From an uncultured Methanoregula sp. (lineage in GTDB: Archaea; Halobacteriota; Methanomicrobia; Methanomicrobiales; Methanospirillaceae), in NCBI RefSeq assembly GCF_963677065.1, contig NZ_OY781872.1:3120001-3173737 (forward strand): 53,737 bases of DNA. Reading direction: 5' to 3'. Shown here one piece after another: positions 1-9,362 of this stretch. Under the pieces are notes generated by a model. That model did no database searches and was not told the DNA's origin. It saw only the letters and a program-made list of their open reading frames with translations. Positions within the stretch are counted from its first letter, which is position 1. Every line of letters starts with the position of its first letter. The position numbers and the translations under genes were made by a program.

Positions 1-391
1 TCCTTACCAATCACCGTTTCCAGCAACTCGCTCGTCTCAGCGCAGCCTTGAATTATATACCGGGTTTTTCCCAGTCCAACCCAAATCCGCCTTCTTTTTT
101 CCTCCGCCACCAGAAACCTTCCTAAGAAGACCTCCGTGCAGCGAAGCCCTCGACTATAGCACGCAAAAGGAGCTCGGATGAAAGAACAAGCGCTTTCTTG
201 CACTCAACTCTGCCCAGCAACCGCCTCTTCCAACGCGTCCACGAAGAGCTGGACAACATCGCAGTCCTTTGGGCGGTTCCGGATTCGAGCGACCCGTTCG
301 ATAGCTTCCGCGATGATTCGCCTTCCACAGTCCTGTGCGCGAGTTATAGCAATCCACCGCTGTACGGCCAAAAGGCCCTCCTACCCTTTCG
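1..391. other. Gene-free left edge
   Basis: No convincing coding region was found between the window edge and the end of rng. Short open frames exist on both strands but none has recognisable protein character or a good ribosome binding site. The only structure seen is a promoter-like pair of hexamers on the minus strand at 52-79. Confidence 0.5.
52..79 (-). promoter_or_regulatory. Near-consensus sigma-70 promoter firing leftward out of the window
   Basis: Read on the minus strand, TTGGAC (79-74) is followed after 16 bases by TATAAT (57-52), a perfect -10 box. An A-rich stretch (GGAAAAAAGAAG) lies just upstream of the -35, like an UP element. It points away from rng into the sequence beyond position 1. 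Strength and arrangement resemble promoters of stable RNA or highly expressed genes, but the transcript lies outside the window. Confidence 0.55.
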
Positions 392-1879
392 CTACAGCAG
401 GACGATGTCGTACTGCTCCTGCCCCATGGCGCTTTCAGCCTGGAGCGAAATGGGCTTGCCGATGAAATCGCTCAAGCCAGCCAGATGCTGGCTTTCCTCA
501 TCCAGGAACAATTCCACCACGCGCGGCGATGCCACCACACGGAACTCCCGCGGGTTGAACTGGCGGGCTTCGCGCAGGATTTCGCGCAAGACGTCGTAGC
601 AAACGCTGCGCGCGGTCTTCACCTGCCCAGCCCCTTGGCAAGCGCTGCAAGGTTCACACAGCATGTGGGCCAGAGACTCGCGGGTCCGCTTGCGCGTCAT
701 CTCCACCAGTCCCAGCTGCGAGAAACCGCCCGACATGGTTTTCACCCGATCTCGTGCAAGCTGCTTCTTGAATTCGGTAAGCACCGCCTCTTGGTGGTCC
801 TCGCGCGCCATGTCGATGAAATCCACAATGATGATGCCGCCCAGGTTGCGCAGCCGCAGCTGGCGCGCAATGGCCTGCGCAGCCTCGAGGTTGGTCTTGA
901 AGATGGTGTCGTCAAAATTGCGCGCCCCCACGAAACCACCCGTGTTCACGTCGACAGTGGTCAACGCTTCAGTCTGGTCCACGATGAGATAACCGCCCGA
1001 CTTGAGATCTACCCGGCGCCCGAGGGCCTTCGATACCTCCTCATCGATCGAATACAGATCGAAAATGGGCCGCTCGCCTTTGTAGTGCTGGAGCTTGCCG
1101 GCTGCCGCGGGCATGAACTCCTGCCCAAACGCGCGCAGGCGATGGAACTGCTCCACCGAGTCGATGCGGATGGTCTGGGTGTGGTCGCCCACCAGATCGC
1201 GCAGTACGCGCTGCAGAAGATCCAGATCCTGATGAAGCAACGACGTGGCCGGCAGCCTGAGCGATGCCTCCTTGATGCGCGCCCAGGTTTTCCGCAGGTA
1301 AGCAATGTCTTCAGCCAGTTCGGCATCGGAAGAGTCCTCGCCGTTCGTACGCAAAATGAAGCCGCCGCCACCCCCCGACATCTTGTCACCCACCAGTGCC
1401 TGCAGACGGGCACGCAGAGCATCGCGCTCGGCCGCAGGAATCTTCTGGGACACCCCCACATGGTCGTCCTGGGGCAGATACACCAGCAAGCGCCCGGCGA
1501 TGCTGATCTGCGTGGACAGGCGCGCCCCTTTGGTGCCGATGGGGTCCTTGATCACCTGCACCATCAGCGATTGGCCTTCGAACACCTGTTTTTCAATGGG
1601 CACCGGAGGCTCACCCTTGCGCGCGAACATGGGCGCTTCGCCACCATCCTGGCGCTGCCACACATCGGCGACATGCAAAAACGCCGCACGCTCCAGACCG
1701 ATGTCGATGAAGGCCGACTGCATACCCGGCAGCACGCGCGACACCTTGCCCAAGTAGACATTGCCCACGAGGCCGCGCTCCAACGTGCGCTCGATGTGCA
1801 ACTCCTGCACGGCGCCGTGCTCGACGACGGCCACCCGGGTTTCCTGTGGCGACCAGTTGATCAGGATGTCTTGTTGCAT
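392..1879 (-). CDS. rng: Ribonuclease G (RNase E/G family)
   Basis: This encodes a 495-residue endoribonuclease that processes the 5' end of 16S rRNA and degrades mRNA in the cytoplasm. An S1-type RNA-binding region lies near the N-terminus (GLVGNVYLGKVSRVLPGMQS). The RNase E/G catalytic core follows, with VDVNTGGFVG and IIIVDFIDM carrying the metal-binding aspartates. CEPCSACQG near the C-terminus corresponds to the zinc-link cysteines. The length matches E. coli RNase G (about 490) and there is no RNase E scaffold tail. The open frame extends 14 codons further upstream, but MQQDILINWSPQETRVA fits the family N-terminus, so 1879 was chosen. It follows maf in the same direction after about 150 bases. 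Confidence 0.93.
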   Translation of the reverse strand: MQQDILINWSPQETRVAVVEHGAVQELHIERTLERGLVGNVYLGKVSRVLPGMQSAFIDIGLERAAFLHVADVWQRQDGGEAPMFARKGEPPVPIEKQVFEGQSLMVQVIKDPIGTKGARLSTQISIAGRLLVYLPQDDHVGVSQKIPAAERDALRARLQALVGDKMSGGGGGFILRTNGEDSSDAELAEDIAYLRKTWARIKEASLRLPATSLLHQDLDLLQRVLRDLVGDHTQTIRIDSVEQFHRLRAFGQEFMPAAAGKLQHYKGERPIFDLYSIDEEVSKALGRRVDLKSGGYLIVDQTEALTTVDVNTGGFVGARNFDDTIFKTNLEAAQAIARQLRLRNLGGIIIVDFIDMAREDHQEAVLTEFKKQLARDRVKTMSGGFSQLGLVEMTRKRTRESLAHMLCEPCSACQGAGQVKTARSVCYDVLREILREARQFNPREFRVVASPRVVELFLDEESQHLAGLSDFIGKPISLQAESAMGQEQYDIVLL

Positions 1880-2032
1880 GGCTTGTCGTTCTCGGTAATC
1901 AAAGGCAAAACGTTTCTCCACAGCGCAGTGTCGGCGGCCCCTGCATGGCGCTGCGAAGGACAGTTGCCGGGCGCCGACCCCATTCGGCGGAAGCCCGTGG
2001 CCTAAAGGGCCCGCCAGCGGATCACGGGGGGG

Positions 2033-2647
2033 TCAGAGCGCGAAGCCCGCCGCGCGCAGCAGTTGCGCCGTTTCGTACATGGGCAGTCCCATGATGCCTG
2101 AATAACTGCCGGCCATGTGCTGCACGTATGCCGCCGCCCTGCCCTGTATGCCATAGGCGCCTGCCTTGCCCAGTGGCTCGCCAGTGGCCACGTAGGCTTC
2201 GATCTGCGCAGGCGTCATGGAGGCAAAGGTCACGCGAGAAACCGACAACGCCGTCAGGCGCTTGGCGCCAACCTGCAGCGCCACGGCGGTGAGGACACGG
2301 TGCTCGTGCCCCGCAAGTTCAGCCAGCATGCGCGCGGCATGTGGCGCATCGTCGGGCTTGCCATAAATGGTGCGGCCCAGGGCCACCGTGGTGTCGGAGC
2401 AAAGAATGGGGGCCTCGGGCAAACCACGGCGCGTGCGCCGGGCCACGGCGGCATCGAGCTTGAGACCGGTCACACGCTCGACATAGGCCGTGGGCGCTTC
2501 GCCGGGCAACACCGCCTCGATGGACTCTGCGTCTTCCGCATCTTCGCCATCAGCATGCGGCAGCAACAGTTCGTGGCGCACACCCAGCTGTTCAAGCAGC
2601 TGGCGCCGGCGCGGACTTTGAGAGGCAAGGTAGATGAAGTCAGGCAT
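2033..2647 (-). CDS. maf: Maf-like nucleoside triphosphate pyrophosphatase
   Basis: This 204-residue cytoplasmic house-cleaning enzyme of the Maf/HAM1-like family hydrolyses non-canonical or dTTP/UTP-type nucleotides to monophosphates. The N-terminal [16 protein letters not shown] is the classic Maf signature (S-x-S-P-R-R-x-x-L-L). SDTTVALG matches the conserved D-T-x-V catalytic segment, and [10 protein letters not shown] the family C-terminal motif. A short acidic insert ([10 protein letters not shown]) follows the first strand. It lies between rlmH and rng, a neighbourhood common in proteobacteria. Substrate subtype (YhdE or YceF) cannot be decided by eye. Confidence 0.9.
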   Translation of the reverse strand: MPDFIYLASQSPRRRQLLEQLGVRHELLLPHADGEDAEDAESIEAVLPGEAPTAYVERVTGLKLDAAVARRTRRGLPEAPILCSDTTVALGRTIYGKPDDAPHAARMLAELAGHEHRVLTAVALQVGAKRLTALSVSRVTFASMTPAQIEAYVATGEPLGKAGAYGIQGRAAAYVQHMAGSYSGIMGLPMYETAQLLRAAGFAL

Positions 2648-2668
2648 GAACGGATTTTGAATAAAAAC

Positions 2669-2707
2669 CAGCTCTAGCGCTTATCCATCAAGCGCGAGCA
2701 GCTATGA
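2669..2707. repeat. Dispersed intergenic palindrome (TAGCGCTT family), degenerate copy
   Basis: In the maf-rlmH gap, AGCTCTAGCGCTTA is followed after a short loop by CAAGCGCGAGCAGCT, an imperfect inverted repeat. It shares its core and AGCTAT flank with the perfect copy at 50880-50912. It is non-coding and may act as a mobile palindromic element or weak terminator. Confidence 0.6.
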
Positions 2708-2747
2708 AAAACGCAGTAAAAAAAGCATGCACCATCACGCACCCGCG

Positions 2748-3215
2748 CTACTCACGGTGGTACGGATGCCCTGCATTCACCGACCAAGCCCGATACAGCT
2801 GCTCGATGAGCAGCACCCGCACCATGGCGTGCGGCAAGGTCAGGTCCGACAGACGGATGCGTTCGTGCGCGCCCTGGCGGAAGGTCGGGTCCAACCCGTC
2901 CGGGCCGCCAATGACCAACGCCACATCGTCACCGCCCAGCTGCCAGCCCTTGAGCCGTTCGGCCAAGGCTTTGGTGGTGAGGCTGGTGCCGCGTTCGTCG
3001 AGGGCCACCACGCGGGTACCGCGTGGAATGGCGGCTTCGATCCGCTCGCGCTCCGCTGCGTAGAGAGTCTCCAGCGTCTTGGAGCCACGAGGCTCGGTCT
3101 TGACGGCCTTGAGCTCCACCTTGAGTTCGGGCGGGAAACGTTTGGCGTAGTCGTCGTACGCCGTTTGGGCCCAGTCGGGCACCCGCTGCCCGACCGCCAC
3201 TATCAGCAGCTTCAT
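2748..3215 (-). CDS. rlmH: 23S rRNA pseudouridine-1915 N3-methyltransferase RlmH
   Basis: This 155-residue SPOUT-class methyltransferase methylates pseudouridine 1915 in helix 69 of 23S rRNA on the assembled 70S ribosome, using SAM. The start [15 protein letters not shown] is typical. [29 protein letters not shown] and the C-terminal segment [18 protein letters not shown] form the trefoil-knot SAM site and conserved C-terminus. The length matches E. coli RlmH. It lies downstream of rsfS in the same direction (66-base gap), a conserved ribosome-associated pairing. Confidence 0.95.
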   Translation of the reverse strand: MKLLIVAVGQRVPDWAQTAYDDYAKRFPPELKVELKAVKTEPRGSKTLETLYAAERERIEAAIPRGTRVVALDERGTSLTTKALAERLKGWQLGGDDVALVIGGPDGLDPTFRQGAHERIRLSDLTLPHAMVRVLLIEQLYRAWSVNAGHPYHRE

Positions 3216-3281
3216 GGATCAACCTGGATGCGTGAAGGTGGTCACCGCAGCGCGCCGATGCTGGCCCGCTGCGGCCACGGA

Positions 3282-4151
3282 TCAGCCCTTGCGGGCCGGG
3301 GCCTTCTTGGCGGCGGGCTTGGCAGCCGCCTTGGATGCCGGTGCAGAAGCTGGCTTGGCTGCCGTGCGTGGAGACTTGGCCACGGGGGACTTCTTGGCCG
3401 CAGGCTTCTTGGCACCAGCGGGCTTGACCACCACCGTCTTGACAGGGGTCTTGGTGGCGGCGGGCTTCTTGGTGGCCACGGCGCCGGTGGTCTTGCTGAC
3501 TGGCTTGGAGGCGCTGGTCTTGGCGGCCGATTTGGCAGGCGCTGCCTTGGCCGCAGTTTTTGCAGCCGGCTTGGGTGCTGTCTTGGCTGCCGTCTTCGCA
3601 GCGGTCTTGGCGACCGCCTTGACGGTGGCCTTGCCTGAACGGGCGGCTACGGTAGGGGCCCCAGCCTTCTTGGAGGGCGCCTTGCTCGCAGCCTTGGCAT
3701 CCGACTTGGCGGCCTTCTGTGCCGACTTCTTGTCGGCCAGCTGGGTGGCGGCGCTGGAGACCGGCTTGGCAGCACCCAGTTTCAGGCGCACGGGCGTGTC
3801 GCCCCACAGCTCTTCCAGGCGGTAGTACTGGCGGATGGCGGGCTGCATGATGTGCGCCACAGCGGCGCCGCAGTCCACGATGATCCATTCGCCGTTGTCT
3901 TCGCCTTCGATGCGCGGCTTGGAGAAGCCGGCTTCCTTGACCGCATCGCGCACGCTGGCGGCCAGGGCCTTGGTCTGGCGGTTGGAGGTGCCCGATGCCA
4001 CGATCACCCGTTCAAACAGCGGCGAGAGATGCTCGGTGTTGAAGACCTGGATGTCTTGCGCCTTGACGTCTTCCAAGCCATCGACGATGGCGCGCTGGAG
4101 TTTGGTGACGTCTTTTTTGGCGGCGGTTTCCGATTTGGTGGAGGTGGTCAT
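3282..4151 (-). CDS. rsfS: Ribosome silencing factor RsfS with long Lys/Ala/Pro-rich C-terminal tail
   Basis: The RsfS (Iojap/DUF143) family binds ribosomal protein uL14 and blocks subunit joining under starvation. The domain occupies about residues 13-118: KLQRAIVDGLEDVKAQDI, FERVIVASGTSNRQTKALA and GEWIIVDCGAAVAHIM, ending at YRLEELWGD. Typical members are 105-130 residues. This one is 289, because about 170 residues of low-complexity sequence made of Ala, Lys, Pro, Thr and Ser (AAKTAAKTA-type repeats, almost no acidic residues) are appended. The tail resembles histone H1 or AlgP-like tails and is expected to be disordered and strongly basic. The frame is open and GC-rich throughout, so it looks genuine. 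Confidence 0.93.
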   Translation of the reverse strand: MTTSTKSETAAKKDVTKLQRAIVDGLEDVKAQDIQVFNTEHLSPLFERVIVASGTSNRQTKALAASVRDAVKEAGFSKPRIEGEDNGEWIIVDCGAAVAHIMQPAIRQYYRLEELWGDTPVRLKLGAAKPVSSAATQLADKKSAQKAAKSDAKAASKAPSKKAGAPTVAARSGKATVKAVAKTAAKTAAKTAPKPAAKTAAKAAPAKSAAKTSASKPVSKTTGAVATKKPAATKTPVKTVVVKPAGAKKPAAKKSPVAKSPRTAAKPASAPASKAAAKPAAKKAPARKG

Positions 4152-4344
4152 CAGGCGGTGATTAGAGAGGGAATGGAATCAATATAGCGTGCAACGCAGC
4201 GCACAGCCAGCGGGCTGCGCCTGGGGTGTTGCGCAGGTGCTGTGCGGGGGCGCCGCAGTAGTTCGAGGCGTTTTTGGCCTCTTGCGCTCATGTGAAAAGC
4301 GCGGGCAGCTATTGAAATTATAGCTTTTGCTGTTTTCACGGCTG
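4152..4344. other. hemF-rsfS intergenic region without nadD
   Basis: In many betaproteobacteria nadD sits between hemF and rsfS. Here only about 190 bases separate them, and no frame in the gap encodes a nucleotidyltransferase. Around 4295-4340 there is GCGCGGGCAGCTATTGAAA followed by ATAGCTTTTGCTGTTTTC, which looks like a decayed copy of the dispersed AGCTAT palindrome. Confidence 0.45.
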
Positions 4345-5313
4345 TCAGGGCGTTGCGTCAGCCCCGCCAGAGAGCCAGTCGCGCCGCACCAGAAATTGCC
4401 GCGCAAGAGCCGCCTCGGCCGAATCGGCGGCGTCCGAACGCTGGTACGACCATGACACCAGCGGCGGCATGGACAGCAAAATGGACTCGGTACGCCCACC
4501 CGACTGCAGGCCGAAGTGCGTGCCCCGGTCCCAGACCAGGTTGAACTCGACGTAACGGCCCCGGCGGTAGAGCTGGAAATCGCGCTCGCGCTCACCGTAG
4601 GGTGTGCCCTGGCGCTTCTCAACGATGGGCAGGTAGGCGCTCAGGAAGGCGTCGCCCACCGACTGCGTCATGGCCAGGCTCTGCTCAAAGCCCAGCTCCG
4701 AGAAGTCGTCGTAAAACACCCCCCCCACGCCGCGCTGTTCGTTGCGGTGCTTGAGGAAGAAGTACTCATCGCACCATTGCTTGAAGCGCGGGTACTTGTC
4801 GTCACCAAACGGCGCCAAGGCGTCGTGACAGGTGCGGTGGAAGTGCACCGCATCTTCCTCAAACCCGTAGTACGGCGTGAGGTCCATGCCGCCGCCAAAC
4901 CAGCAGGTGGGAGCCTGCCCAGGGTGGCCGGCCGCAATCATGCGCACGTTCATGTGCACCGTGGGCACGTAGGGGTTGCGCGGGTGGAACACCAGCGACA
5001 CGCCCATGGCCTCGAACGGTGCCCCCGCCAGCTCGGGCCGGTGCTGCGTGGCAGACGGCGGCAGTTGCGGGCCGCGCACATGGCTGAAGCCGCAACCCGC
5101 GCGCTCGAACACGCGGCCGCCTTCCAGTATCTTGGTGATGCCGTCACCCTGCAGCGGCTCGCCGGGCGGCTTGCTCCAGGCATCGGCCAGGAAACGTGCT
5201 CCGCCCTCTCCCTCCAAAGCCTCCAGCGCATCGGTGATGCGGGCCTGCAGGCCCAGCAGGTAGCTGCGCACAGTCGCCACCGTGGTGGCCGGATTCAATT
5301 CCGTTGGTTGCAT
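4345..5313 (-). CDS. hemF: Oxygen-dependent coproporphyrinogen III oxidase
   Basis: This 322-residue enzyme oxidatively decarboxylates coproporphyrinogen III to protoporphyrinogen IX in aerobic haem synthesis. Diagnostic stretches are [31 protein letters not shown] and [17 protein letters not shown], with the conserved histidines and aspartates of the active site, and [18 protein letters not shown] near the C-terminus. The start MQPTELNP at 5313 fits the family better than the in-frame ATG 13 codons upstream. It is separated from purD by a hairpin with a T-run at 5404-5430. Confidence 0.95.
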   Translation of the reverse strand: MQPTELNPATTVATVRSYLLGLQARITDALEALEGEGGARFLADAWSKPPGEPLQGDGITKILEGGRVFERAGCGFSHVRGPQLPPSATQHRPELAGAPFEAMGVSLVFHPRNPYVPTVHMNVRMIAAGHPGQAPTCWFGGGMDLTPYYGFEEDAVHFHRTCHDALAPFGDDKYPRFKQWCDEYFFLKHRNEQRGVGGVFYDDFSELGFEQSLAMTQSVGDAFLSAYLPIVEKRQGTPYGERERDFQLYRRGRYVEFNLVWDRGTHFGLQSGGRTESILLSMPPLVSWSYQRSDAADSAEAALARQFLVRRDWLSGGADATP

Positions 5314-5403
5314 TTCAGTTGTCCATTGCGCCAAGCGCCACCTACAGCCCATAAAACAGGCATCAAACCAACGCCATCGAGGACCTGGCTGTGTCAGGCC
5401 ATT

Positions 5404-5430
5404 GAAAACGCCCTCTCCCGACGGAGAGGG
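5404..5430 (-). terminator. Rho-independent-type terminator after purD
   Basis: CCCTCTCC (5411-5418) pairs with GGAGAGGG (5423-5430) around a 4-base loop. Read on the minus strand the stem is followed by CGTTTTC. It lies about 30 bases after the purD stop and before hemF. Confidence 0.65.
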
Positions 5431-5461
5431 TGAGGCCGCCCAGAAGGCAACGCAGGGAGTG

Positions 5462-6754
5462 CTACTTCACCGCCCGGTGACCAATGTCGCGGCGGTACTG
5501 AGCGCCATCGAAGTGGATGCCGCGCGCCACGTCGTAGGCCCGCTGCTGCGCCTGCCTGACGCTGTCGGCGAGCACCGTCACGCACAGCACGCGGCCGCCC
5601 GTCACGCTGACCACGCCATCCTTGAGCTGCGTGCCGGCATGGAACACCACCGCGTCGTCCGTCTCGACGGGCAGGCCGGTGATGGCATCGCCCTTGCGCG
5701 GAGCCTCGGGGTATCCATGCGCGGCCATCACCACGCCCAGGGCGGTGCGCCGGTCCCACTGCAGCTCCATCTGGTCGAGCTTGCCGTCCACAGCGGCACC
5801 CAGCACCTCCAGCAGATCGCTCTTGAGTCGCATCATGATCGGCTGAGTTTCAGGGTCGCCCATGCGGCAGTTGAACTCGAGCGTCTTGGGATGGCCCTTG
5901 GCGTCGATCATCAGCCCCGCATACAGGAAGCCGGTGTACGGAATGCCATCCTTTTCCATCCCGCGGATGGTGGGCAGGATGATCTCGCGCATGGCACGGG
6001 CGTGCACGTCCGCCGTGACCACGGGTGCGGGCGAATAAGCGCCCATGCCACCCGTGTTGGGGCCTTCATCGCCGTCCTTGAGGCGCTTGTGGTCCTGGCT
6101 GGTGGCCAGGGCCAGCACGTTTTTGCCATCGCACAACACGATGAAAGAGGCCTCTTCGCCCGCGAGGAACTCCTCGATCACCACGCGCGGCACCGCCTTG
6201 CCGTCCGCGCCCTCGTTGTGCGTCACGCCGTATTTGTTGTCCACCAGCATGAAGTCCACGGCATCGTGGGCTTCCTGCAGCGTCATGGCCACAACCACGC
6301 CCTTGCCGGCAGCCAGACCATCGGCCTTGATGACGATGGGCGCACCCAGGCGGTCCACGAAGGCGTGGGCTGCAGCCGGATCGGTGAAGGTGTCGTAGTC
6401 GGCTGTGGGAATGCCGTGGCGTCGCATGAACGCCTTCGAGAAGGCCTTGGAGCTCTCGAGCTGCGCGGCCTCCCGGGTGGGCCCGAAGATGCGCAGACCG
6501 TGCGCCCGGAATTCGTCCACCACGCCGGCGGCCAGAGGCGCCTCGGGGCCCACCACCGTGAGAGCGATCTTTTCTGCCTGGGCCCATGCACGCAGTTCAC
6601 GCACATCGGTGATCGCCACGTTCTCGAACTTGTTCGAGAGGGCCGTGCCGCCGTTGCCCGGCGCCACCCACACCTTGGTCACCTTGGGGGACTGGCTCAG
6701 CTTCCAGGCCATTGCGTGTTCCCGGCCGCCGCCGCCAATGACAAGAACTTTCAT
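5462..6754 (-). CDS. purD: Phosphoribosylamine-glycine ligase (GAR synthetase)
   Basis: This 430-residue ATP-grasp enzyme joins glycine to phosphoribosylamine in step 2 of purine synthesis. It starts [19 protein letters not shown], the standard PurD N-terminus. The ATP-grasp region includes [17 protein letters not shown], and metal-binding motifs include [25 protein letters not shown] is also characteristic. The length equals E. coli PurD. Its start codon overlaps the yebC stop by four bases (ATGA), so the two are probably translationally coupled. Confidence 0.97.
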   Translation of the reverse strand: MKVLVIGGGGREHAMAWKLSQSPKVTKVWVAPGNGGTALSNKFENVAITDVRELRAWAQAEKIALTVVGPEAPLAAGVVDEFRAHGLRIFGPTREAAQLESSKAFSKAFMRRHGIPTADYDTFTDPAAAHAFVDRLGAPIVIKADGLAAGKGVVVAMTLQEAHDAVDFMLVDNKYGVTHNEGADGKAVPRVVIEEFLAGEEASFIVLCDGKNVLALATSQDHKRLKDGDEGPNTGGMGAYSPAPVVTADVHARAMREIILPTIRGMEKDGIPYTGFLYAGLMIDAKGHPKTLEFNCRMGDPETQPIMMRLKSDLLEVLGAAVDGKLDQMELQWDRRTALGVVMAAHGYPEAPRKGDAITGLPVETDDAVVFHAGTQLKDGVVSVTGGRVLCVTVLADSVRQAQQRAYDVARGIHFDGAQYRRDIGHRAVK

Positions 6755-7470
6755 AGTGCAGCGTTGTGATAGACCTCTTGAGCGTCGTCCAGATCTTCCA
6801 GAACGTCCAGCAGTTTCTGCATGCGGGCTGCGTCGTCGCCCGAGAGCTCGATGGTGTTTTCGGCGCGCATGGTCACGCCGGCCACCTCAGGGATCAGCCC
6901 TGCGGCCTCGAGCGCGTTCTTCACGGCCTCGAAGTCGGCCGGGGCGGTGAGCACTTCCACAGCGCCATCGTCATCGGTCACCACGTCTTCGGCGCCCGCT
7001 TCCAGCGCCACTTCCATCACCTTGTCCTCACTGGTACCGGGGGCAAAAATCAGCTGGCCGCAATGCTTGAACTGGAATACCACCGAGCCTTCCGTACCCA
7101 TGCTGCCGCCGTGCTTGCTGAATGCATGGCGCACTTCGGCCACGGTGCGCACGCGGTTGTCGGTCATGGTGTCGATGATGATGGCCGCGCCACCGATGCC
7201 GTAGCCCTCGTAGCGGATTTCCTCGTAGGTCAGGCCCTCGGCGTTGCCTGTGGCCTTGTCGATGTTGTATTTGATGCGGTCAGCCGGCATGTTGGCCGCC
7301 TTGGCCTTGTCCACCGCCAGGCGCAGGCGGGGGTTGGCGGACAGGTCGCCGCCACCGGCCCGGGCAGCCACGGTGATTTCGCGAATGATGCGGGTCCAGA
7401 TCTTGCCGCGCTTTTCATCCTGCCGCCCCTTGCGATGCTGGATATTCGCCCATTTGCTGTGTCCTGCCAC
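6751..7470 (-). CDS. yebC: YebC/PmpR family (TACO1-like) protein, copy 1
   Basis: This 239-residue cytoplasmic protein begins [18 protein letters not shown], the invariant YebC start. The family is annotated as transcriptional regulators (PmpR) and has been linked to translation of difficult stretches such as polyproline. The start codon is GTG (7470-7468), preceded by AAAAGGA at good spacing. It is the first gene of the yebC-purD pair and divergent from the DUF853 gene (79-base gap). A diverged second copy lies at 22709-23422. Confidence 0.95.
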   Translation of the reverse strand: MAGHSKWANIQHRKGRQDEKRGKIWTRIIREITVAARAGGGDLSANPRLRLAVDKAKAANMPADRIKYNIDKATGNAEGLTYEEIRYEGYGIGGAAIIIDTMTDNRVRTVAEVRHAFSKHGGSMGTEGSVVFQFKHCGQLIFAPGTSEDKVMEVALEAGAEDVVTDDDGAVEVLTAPADFEAVKNALEAAGLIPEVAGVTMRAENTIELSGDDAARMQKLLDVLEDLDDAQEVYHNAAL

Positions 7471-7549
7471 GGGAAGTCCTTTTGTATTGATTTAATCTAG
7501 TGGGCGCGATTTTACTTTTGCCCGCCACCGATCTCCGAGGAAACCCTAA

Positions 7550-9082
7550 ATGGCCGAACCCCTGCTGATTGCCAAGCACGACACCATCGAATGCCACCTG
7601 CTCCCGGGCCTGGCCAACCGCCACGGGCTCATCACTGGCGCCACCGGCACAGGCAAGACCGTGACCCTGCAAACCCTGGCCGAGAACTTCTCGCGCATTG
7701 GCGTGCCCGTGTTCATGGCCGACGTGAAGGGCGACCTCACGGGCGCCAGCCAGCCCGGCAAGATTGGCGACAAGCTGGCCGCCGTGCTAAAGGAGCGCGG
7801 CCTGGATCTGCCAGAACCTTTGGCCTGCCCCACCACGCTGTGGGACGTGTTTGGCGAACAGGGCCACCCGGTACGCGCCACGGTGTCCGACATGGGTCCG
7901 CTGCTGCTGGGCCGCATGCTCAACCTGAACGAGACGCAGCTGGGCGTGCTCAACCTGGTGTTCAAGATCGCCGACGACAACGGCCTGCTGCTGCTCGATC
8001 TGAAGGACCTGCGGGCCATGTTGCAGTACGTGGGCGACAACGCCAAGGAGTTCACCACCGAGTACGGCAACGTCAGCGCCGCCAGCGTGGGCGCCATCCA
8101 GCGCGGGCTGCTGCAGATAGAACAGCAAGGCGGCGACAAGTTCTTTGGCGAGCCCATGCTCAACATCCAGGATTTCATGCAAACCGTGGACGGCCACGGC
8201 GTGGTCAACATCCTGGCGGCCGACAAGCTCATGAACTCGCCGCGCCTGTACGCCACGTTCCTCTTGTGGATGCTGTCCGAGCTGTTCGAGCAACTGCCAG
8301 AAATCGGGGACCCCGAGCAACCCAAACTGGTGTTCTTCTTCGACGAGGCCCACCTGCTGTTCAACGAGGCACCGAAGGTGCTCGTCGAACGCATCGAGCT
8401 GGTGGTGCGCCTGGTGCGCTCCAAGGGCGTGGGGGTGTACTTCGTCACGCAGAACCCGCTCGACATCCCCGACAGCGTGCTCGCCCAGTTGGGCAACCGT
8501 GTGCAGCATGCGCTGCGCGCCTTCACCCCACGCGACCAGAAGGCCGTGAAGGCCACGGCCACCACCATGCGGCAAAAGCCGGGGCTCGACATCGAAACCG
8601 CCATCACCGAACTGGCCGTGGGTGAGGCCTTGGTGAGCTTTCTGGACGCCAAGGGTCGCCCCAGCGTGACCGAGCGCGTTTTCGTGCTGCCCCCGGGCAG
8701 CCAGCTTGGCCCCATCACGCCGCAGCAGCGGCAGGCGCTGATGGCCAGCTCGCTGGTCGCAGGCGTGTACGAAAAGATGGTGGACCGCGAATCGGCCTAC
8801 GAAAAACTCAAGGGCCGCACCGCCGAAGCGGGCGCGCAAGCTGGCAACGCTGCGAGCGCGGGCAATGGCAAGGGCCCCAGCGGGGCACCTGCCGAAGAAG
8901 GGGGCGGCCTGCTGGGCGGCCTCAACGACGTGCTGTTCGGCAGTACCGGGCCGCGCGGCGGCAAACGCGACGGCCTGGCGCAGACCATGGCCAAGTCCGC
9001 CGTGCGCACCATGGGTACCACCATTGGCAAGGAAATCCTGCGCGGCGTGCTGGGCAGCGTGTTTGGCGGACGCAGACGTTGA
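7550..9082 (+). CDS. HerA-like / DUF853 (YjgR-type) ATPase
   Basis: A 510-residue protein of the DUF853 helicase HerA-like group (FtsK-HerA P-loop superfamily). The Walker A motif [13 protein letters not shown] is at about residues 30-42 and a Walker B-like [10 protein letters not shown] at about 264-273. [19 protein letters not shown] and [14 protein letters not shown] are typical of the family. A Gly/Ala-rich linker and a glycine-rich [13 protein letters not shown] segment precede the C-terminus. The start is supported by GAGGAAA before ATG at 7550. Members are widespread in proteobacteria, but their cellular role is not firmly established, so no gene name is given. Confidence 0.9.
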   Translation: MAEPLLIAKHDTIECHLLPGLANRHGLITGATGTGKTVTLQTLAENFSRIGVPVFMADVKGDLTGASQPGKIGDKLAAVLKERGLDLPEPLACPTTLWDVFGEQGHPVRATVSDMGPLLLGRMLNLNETQLGVLNLVFKIADDNGLLLLDLKDLRAMLQYVGDNAKEFTTEYGNVSAASVGAIQRGLLQIEQQGGDKFFGEPMLNIQDFMQTVDGHGVVNILAADKLMNSPRLYATFLLWMLSELFEQLPEIGDPEQPKLVFFFDEAHLLFNEAPKVLVERIELVVRLVRSKGVGVYFVTQNPLDIPDSVLAQLGNRVQHALRAFTPRDQKAVKATATTMRQKPGLDIETAITELAVGEALVSFLDAKGRPSVTERVFVLPPGSQLGPITPQQRQALMASSLVAGVYEKMVDRESAYEKLKGRTAEAGAQAGNAASAGNGKGPSGAPAEEGGGLLGGLNDVLFGSTGPRGGKRDGLAQTMAKSAVRTMGTTIGKEILRGVLGSVFGGRRR

Positions 9083-9362
9083 GAGCGACGCGGCATTGAC
9101 GTGCGAGCGCAGCGCATGAGCTCTCAACCCCGCGCACACGCTCGCCATGGTGCATGCCGCCCTTTGGCCGCAGCAGGGCCGGGCGCGCCGGCCGGGGCAA
9201 CCAGGGGGCACAACGGCCATGCCCCGCAGGTGCAGCCTTCCCAAAAACACTACTTTTTTGATAGCTATCAGCGCTGAACTATTAAGCGCAAGAGGCACAT
9301 TTGACGCAAAAGTCGCCCAGGCGACGACCGCCGGGATGCCGGCGGGCCTACAGTGACAGCCC
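9083..9362. repeat. Intergenic spacer with a decayed TAGCGC-type palindrome
   Basis: About 280 bases without a gene. At roughly 9255-9295, GATAGCTATCAGCGCTGAA and TTAAGCGCAAGAGG resemble the two arms of the dispersed palindrome seen intact at 50880-50912, but with many mismatches. No promoter was identified with confidence for the downstream crotonase gene. Confidence 0.4.

Noticed and set aside
198..599. Plus-strand open frame of 133 codons at the left edge
   Set aside because: Its second half is antisense to rng, it lacks family character, and no Shine-Dalgarno is seen.
485..2005. 506-codon plus-strand frame antisense to rng
   Set aside because: It mirrors rng and has His/Gln/Arg-rich shadow composition. 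Several similar long antisense frames (for example over clpA at 38616-40535 and over the aldehyde dehydrogenase) were dismissed for the same reason.
4179..4622. Open frame in the hemF-rsfS gap considered as a missing nadD
   Set aside because: It mostly overlaps hemF in another frame, and the translation has no nucleotidyltransferase motif (no GxFxPxHxGH-like segment).
7546..8718. Minus-strand Ser/Arg-rich frame over the DUF853 gene
   Set aside because: The opposite strand encodes a clear P-loop ATPase with conserved motifs; this frame is its shadow.
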